Assembly (NCBI RefSeq): GCF_964340395.1
Contig: NC_135565.1
Coordinates: 5,896,642 to 5,949,141 of the forward strand
Direction: 5' to 3'
DNA from: Glandiceps talaboti
Lineage: Eukaryota; Hemichordata; Enteropneusta; Spengelidae
Length of the DNA stretch: 52,500 nt
Shown: one piece after another, positions 13,001-20,247 of the stretch
Layout: every line of letters starts with the position of its first letter
How positions within the stretch are numbered: position 1 is the first letter of the stretch
The notes under the pieces: generated by a model
What the model was told of the DNA's origin: nothing
The model's database searches: none
What the model saw: only the letters and a program-made list of their open reading frames with translations
Program-made: the position numbers and the translations under genes

Positions 13001-13975
13001 AAAACACGTTACCTTGAAATAGTGTACATATTCTACAGGCCTAGGCTGTAACACTACCCTAACTCAAAAACCGATATATCTTACCTTGAAATAGTGGACA
13101 TATTCTCCAGGCAGTTATACCACCTTGACTCATAAACTGACCAAGGCCGACTTCAAGGATCAATAGAGGGGCTCCGGCACCCAATAACATAATGAAGTAA
13201 GGGATGAGAAATGCACCTATAAAAAATGGGAAACGAGGTGGTTATTAGATTTGGTTGTCATAGTAACTTAGTACTATATCATTGCGAATATAAGAAAATA
13301 TTTTGATACATCTACACTTACACGTACTCTTACAAGGAATATGTTAGATCTGAGATAATTTCCTATGTTTTATATTGAAGTGGTTTTTTTTAATAATAGT
13401 ACTTATAAAGTCAATAGATGAAAATCGCCATGTTTGAAATAAAAATGTTCTCCCACTGTGACGTCATTTGCATAGATTGTTACCTTACATCATTCATCAA
13501 ACGATGTTTCTAGACACTTTGTGTTTTTCCTTCCACAGTTGCAGTGTTGAATTCTTAGGTAATATCGGAATGCAAGAATATCTATCCGATCTGGACGTGA
13601 ATCTGGATATCAAGTTATTTGTATGGCCTCCTTAGGAGTGTCACGCTAATGGGGGGTGTCAAGGGTTAAGTAACTCTTAAATCGGTAGTTCAATCAACTT
13701 AGTTAGAAATGCTACTGATTTAAGTGTTCTAGAAATCATTTCTTTAAAGATGCAGGGGGCAGTTCGTTCCAATCAACGATCATTGTTCTGGTAAAGAATT
13801 TGCAAATTTCAGTTTTTGCATCAAGATGTTTGTATCTACCTGGATGACGGCGAGTACTCTTAGCTGAGGAAAGACGCAGTGTCACACACTTGACATTTTC
13901 TGATTTTTTGATCGCTTGGTAAGTCTAGAGACTATGGTGGACGTAGCATTCTGATTTTATGTTTCATTCAGTTTG

Positions 13976-14071
<96 letters not shown>

Positions 14072-17000
14072 GTAAATATGACATTCTAATTTCATTCAAA
14101 TAATTTGTGGCCGACCTTATATATAAATAATGGAATCGTTTGCTTTTATTTGTGTTACATAGTAACACTGAAACGTCTTTTCAAAAACATACCATCAAAA
14201 TACACACAGACACTCACTATACTGTCTATGCAAGGAGTTGTGACATACACATGATATGGTGCATTGTAAAAAAAATGATTTGTCAAATTAAAGTATTGTG
14301 CTTAAAGAGTCAGCACATAATGAGATATAATTCAAAGTGCAAAGTTGGCTTGGTACATAATCACAATATAGTTTTAAAAGGTGCAACTATAATAAGCGGA
14401 AGTTTTGTCCTGGGGTATTTTCCAATTCGGCATAATGGATTAGAAAGACATTAGCAAAGTCATGTTCAAGTAAAATGAAGCATCACTTAAATAACAAATT
14501 CAGGCGTGACTATAAAGATAGATGAGTTATTTGTGGTCTTTCCTGAAATTGAGCATACTGAATACAAACATATCAGTCATAATTTTGGAATACTGATATG
14601 GTTTAATATTCAAATGTGTATATATGTTGTTGTAGTGATATGTAGGTGCAAAGCTTAAATTGCTGTACAAGAGGATATCCATGACTTCGAATCTCAACAT
14701 CTCTTTACCCCATCTAACTCATCGAGAAATCATAATCAAGACGTTGTTCGTGCAAATGAATAATGCCCCCCCCACACACACACTGCTAGATTGAGGTGGT
14801 GTCCTGGTGACAAATGTACCATACATGGACAAACGTAACTGCCCAAATAACTAGTAACTAGTGAGTGTAACTATTGCTGCGGGTCATTGCGGGCCACTGC
14901 AGGTCGCTTTGTACAGGTTGTGGGCTGCTGCAGGCCTGGGAGTGTAACATTGTGCGGGCTGTGGGCCGCGGGTCTGTGACTATTGATTGTGCGGGTTGCA
15001 AATCGCTGCGGGTCGCTATTATTTTTTCATCATTTTTTTAATTATTCTTTTTACCCAAGAAACTAGTTTGCTGGCCATGGTCACATGCTACACACAGTGT
15101 GTTATTTCTATAGAACCTATATGCTGGGTTAATTGCACACAAAATGTTGTATATTTACCCTTCCCCCCACCCCAACCCTAAAATGATTGCTATTTTCAAA
15201 AATGATTACACCAACATATTACAGGACTGTAATTTGTTTTGTAGTTCATTATGTCACTTGTTTTGAATGTTTACATTTCCTTTAGTTACATGGAAAAATG
15301 CTAAACATCCACATTACCCAATGTGTATAGTTTATGCATACATAACTCACACTAATGCCCTTAGTGGTTCTTGTAGTTTGAGTCTAGAAGGTTGTCACTG
15401 TCAGTAAAATTCAGGATGGTCAAATACCAAAAGTAAGAGCACAACTAACATATGGAATAAAAAATAAACAGTCCATTGCAAGTGATTGCATAAATAAATG
15501 ATCTCTTTATTCAAATCCCAAATTAGATGACAACAACATTACATCAGTAGTTACATCAGAAACAGAAAGGAATGGTGGAAGCCACAATCCGGAAATTGAA
15601 TAATTAGTACATCCAGTAATTATGTCTCTATTATTGTCACAACACAGCTCCCTGTACTGTATTCTGTTCATGTCAATACTAAATCATCATCATAGTGAGG
15701 ACATGTCGTGTAGCTGGACCATATTTAAAATGTAGTCGCGACAATTTCTACATAACAATCGACATTATTTGCATGAACTTCAATCAACAGGTACCACATC
15801 TCCGACATCGTGAAGCAATTTAGTGACCGGATGGCGTGAATTGTGCAAGGCCGATTGTGGCGCCACTCCTCGACCTGCTCTGATCATTCAGCATCCTCAC
15901 GGAATTCCTTTTTACTTATCGGCAATGATTTTACATTTTGCGGGGTCTTCTATGACAGTAATTACGGCTTCGAAAGCACGACGTACTTTTTTTCGTGGAC
16001 AATGTTACATAAAGGAAGCATCTCATATCATAAGAGTACTCGTTTTGAACGACCCGCAAACCGAACCGCAGTTAAGCCTGTCGACCCGCAAAATAAAAAT
16101 ACTGATCATTAGTTATTAATGGGAATGATTCTATGATTGATTAACGAAGACATCATGTTAATGACTGTGTGGGGTGGCTTCAGTTGAAATGGAAATTTCA
16201 CCTCATGACCTCATTGAGCTGGACGATTTGAAGCCACGGATAGCCTCTAGACATCATGCCCTATAGATTAGAATCGAAGCCACGGATAGCCTCTAGACAT
16301 CATGCCCTATAGATTAGAATCGAAGCCACGGATAGCCTCTAGACATCATGCCCTATAGATTAGAATCGAAGCCACGGATAGCCTCTAGACATCATGCCCT
16401 ATAGATTAGAATCGAAGCCACGGATAGCCTCTAGACATCATGCCCTATAGATTAGAATCGAAGCCACGGATAGCCTCTAGACATCATGCCCTATAGATTA
16501 GAATCGAAGCCACGGATAGCCTCTAGACATCATGCCCTATAGATTAGAATCGAAGCCACGGATAGCCTCTAGACATCATGCCCTATAGATTAGAATCGAA
16601 GCCACGGATAGCCTCTAGACATCATGCCCTATAGATTAGAATCGAAGCCACCGATAACCTCTAGACATCATGCCCTATAGATTAGAATCGAAGCCACAGA
16701 TAACCTCTAGACATCATGCCCTATAGATTAGAATCGAAGCCACGGATAGCCTCTAGACATCATGTCCTATAGATTAGAATCGAAGCCACCGATAACCTCT
16801 AGACATCATGCCCTATAGATTAGAATCGAAGCCACAGATAACCTCTAGACATCATGCCCTATAGATTAGAATCGAAGCCACAGATAGTTCCTCACTAACT
16901 TTGCTGACAGAGATCCCATGTTTTTGAAGTACAAGTACATCCAGTACGTACAAGATGCATACAATTAAGTATATGTTAATAATATTTTCGTTCACTGATT

Positions 17001-20000
17001 TATCACCCTGATGTAGTGTGCACCTTGCTCTGACACAATTACTTTTCCAAATGGTTCCTCTTCAGTAACACAGACACCAACTGGGTAAATTAGTGGATCG
17101 GTACCACAATCAACCACAGTGATAAATCTACCCAGGGCGTCAAATTTCTGTACTTGATTGTTGCCCCTATCACAGACATACACATTATCATGCTTGTCTA
17201 TAGTGATGCCATGTGGGTACAACAACTGAACATCATCACTCCCCTCGGTCCCAAAGGCATACAGATAGTCACCATCAGAGGTGAACACCTTGATAGAGTG
17301 ACTATCTTTATCAGATACATACACATTCCCAGTGATGCAGGAAATGGCAATGCAGTATGGCTTTGTCAACTTGCCATCGGCACTTGGCTCATCACCAAAT
17401 GACTTAATGAAGTCGCCATCTTGTGTGTACATAAACACACAAGATAAAGACCTATCGGAAACATACACCCTATTATTACATTCACTCAGGGCAATACCAA
17501 ATGGTTGTTTCAGTTTGTCTTCTCCAAACTGTCGAACCAATTTACCATTTCCATCACAGACAACTATCTGATGATTGAGAAAGTCTGCTGTGAAAATAAA
17601 TCCTTTGTTTGAAATTACTGAATAAATTGGAAGGTACGATTTTAGAAAGTTCTTAAACTGAATAAACCGTTGGTGTTGCCCTTGTAAGGTAAATAGCTGC
17701 ATTCTGCGGTTTGTCTCCTCATTCACTATCACACTCCCACTTTCTGTAATTGTTACCCCCAAGGCATATCTATCTCCCCTTGCCCTGAACCCTGCCCTCC
17801 AAATTTGCATACCAACCCTTTCTGTGGAATGACCTTGACATTGACAGGTGACCCCTGTACTGGTTTCTTCCAAACTGACACTGACAATTCGTGATCTCCT
17901 TCGATCTCTGTCTGACTCTTCAATAAGAATGTTCCATCTTCATTGTCTGCTACCGTCATGCTCTCTGTCTTGTCACCAGGTGTTTTCGTTACAGCCGCGA
18001 TATCTTTTGTTCTGATAAAGCCCCCTTGTAATTTTTGCACGGTACCAACTTTGATGTTTATTTGTCCTCCAACTCTCACATATTTCGGAATTTCCAATAC
18101 TTCACACTCTGGAGTTGTATGTAGTGTTCCAAGACTCTTTGCTGTACAAAAGTCTTCTGTGGGTTTGAATTCCATGTAATCACACTCATTTGGCAAACAG
18201 GTTGTCTCCATCATCATAACTTCTTGTATTTGTGACGTCATTCCTTTCCTAGCAGTCATCAGTTGCGAGGCATTCCCATAATGCATGATACTTTCAGCAA
18301 ATTCACGTGAACTTACTACATCACTTTGAATACACTCAATTTCTTTCAGTTGTGCTAGTAAGTTCATCCTTCTCCGATCGTATTCATCTTTCATTTCTCC
18401 AAGCAACTGTTTACCCTTGTCTTGTATCTTACGCGTTGTTTCTTCGATGGTTTTGTCTATATGGTCTTTCACTTTCACTTCTTCTTCTTGGTAACGTCGT
18501 TCCAGTGAGTCCGCCATTTGTTGAACCGCTGATTTGCTGTCACTAGCTTCGACTTCTTTCGTTTTCAGATCCCCTATCACTGACGTCACTTCTTTCATGT
18601 AGTCATCGGCTGCTTCGTCCAGGTATCTGTATTTGTGTTCTGGACGAGGATGATCGAATGCTATACATTCCAGACAAATTGGCCTCTCACAAGTATCGCA
18701 GTAAAATTTGAATTGGTTGTCAGGGTGCTTACTGCAGTAGGTGGGAGGCTGTAATGAGGAAGGGTCATTGAACTTGATCTTCTCATATTCTGCAATGACC
18801 ATAAGTCGATGAGATCTCGTTAGTGGTACGTACCTATGGGTGTTGCAACAAATGTCACAGAAACTTATCGAACAGTCAATACAGCGTTCTGTGATGACCC
18901 CCTTCTTACAACCTTCACATTTCTTCGACTCGGACAAATTCTCATCTCGTTGTCTGAACTGTTCTACAAGATGATTTATATAGGTGTTCTCAGCAAGCCC
19001 TGACACTCCATCAGTTGGGACTTTGTGGGTACGACGGCAATTTGGGCAAACAAGACTGCCCCCTCGATAAGTTTTGAAAGACACGATTCACAAAAGCTGT
19101 GAAGACACGACAGTAGTTTGGCGTTTTTATATCTCTCTGAACAAATACCACAAACGAGGAGGTTCTCGTGTATTTGGTCGAGAGAGTGGAACTCCACACC
19201 GGCCATGATGGCTACGTCAACATGACGTGTGATCACTAGTAAACAAGCATGTGTCAAAAGGTTATTTCCTTATCATGACTGCCCTCTACGGTAGCTATAA
19301 TATTTTTCAATCTGGTGTATATTAAACCATGGTTAAACTATGTGACTTATAGCATTTTGTTTTGTTTTGCTTTGTTTTGTTTTGTTTTGTTTTGTTCGTG
19401 TTTGGTGATGGGGGTAACGTTATACATGCCATATCCCGCCAGGCCTCAAAGTGGTACTTTAAGCTAAATAGCTGCCGAGTAGAAACACTATAGTAAGGCC
19501 TTTAATATTGAGCCAAATTGTTTTCATAATTAACTCAATTTTTATCTATGTTCTATTGTATTTCCTCACAATACATTACATTTCATAATATTCTGTTCTA
19601 TTCAATCCATGACATTAAGTGGCCAAGTGATATATACGTATTGAATATCTCAAATAGAAATTAGATAAGCTTATGTTGACAAAATCTTTATTCTTGACGT
19701 TACTCTTTTTTGTCGAAGCATTCATATTCTACTCTTAGACTATCATAATCATAACTTGTCTAGTCTAGTCCTTTCTGTTATACTCTATTTTATTTTATTT
19801 TATTTTATTTTATTTTATATTATATTATTTTATTTCATTTTGTTCTGTTCTGTTCTGTTCTGTTCTGTTCTGTTCTGTTCTGTTCTGTTCTGTACTATTC
19901 TACTCTACCGGTACTCTACTCTACTCTACTCTGTTCTGTTCTATTCTATTCTATTCTATTCTATTCTATTCTATTCTATTCTATTCTATTCTATTCTATT

Positions 20001-20202
20001 CTATTCTATTCTATTCTATTCTATTCTATTCTATTCTATTCTATTCTATTCTATTCTATTCTATTCTATTCTATTCCATTCTGTTCATGGCGGCGCCAAC
20101 CATCAACAGACAGTAGTTATGATCTATGTGGCAAGAAAAAAAGACACTGTGATTGTATATGAATTACTTTTATTGAGATAGTTTTTTCTCTGAAGCGAAT
20201 CC

Positions 20203-20247
<45 letters not shown>

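Larger units (their letters stand above)
13217..16229 (-). other. SLC6 intron 1, downstream part
   Basis: Contains a (CT)n tract at 13981-14067 and a degenerate GC-rich repeat at 14870-15030. The rest is AT-rich with no supported exon. Open frames of up to 104 codons (for example near 14140 and 15823) show no recognisable protein. Confidence 0.7.

Noticed and set aside
15823-16119. Overlapping 98- and 89-codon frames
   Set aside because: No family resemblance; two frames overlap in the same DNA and there is no splice context.
16230-16887. Possible CRISPR-like array
   Set aside because: Units are contiguous 46-bp copies without unique spacers, and the context is animal DNA.
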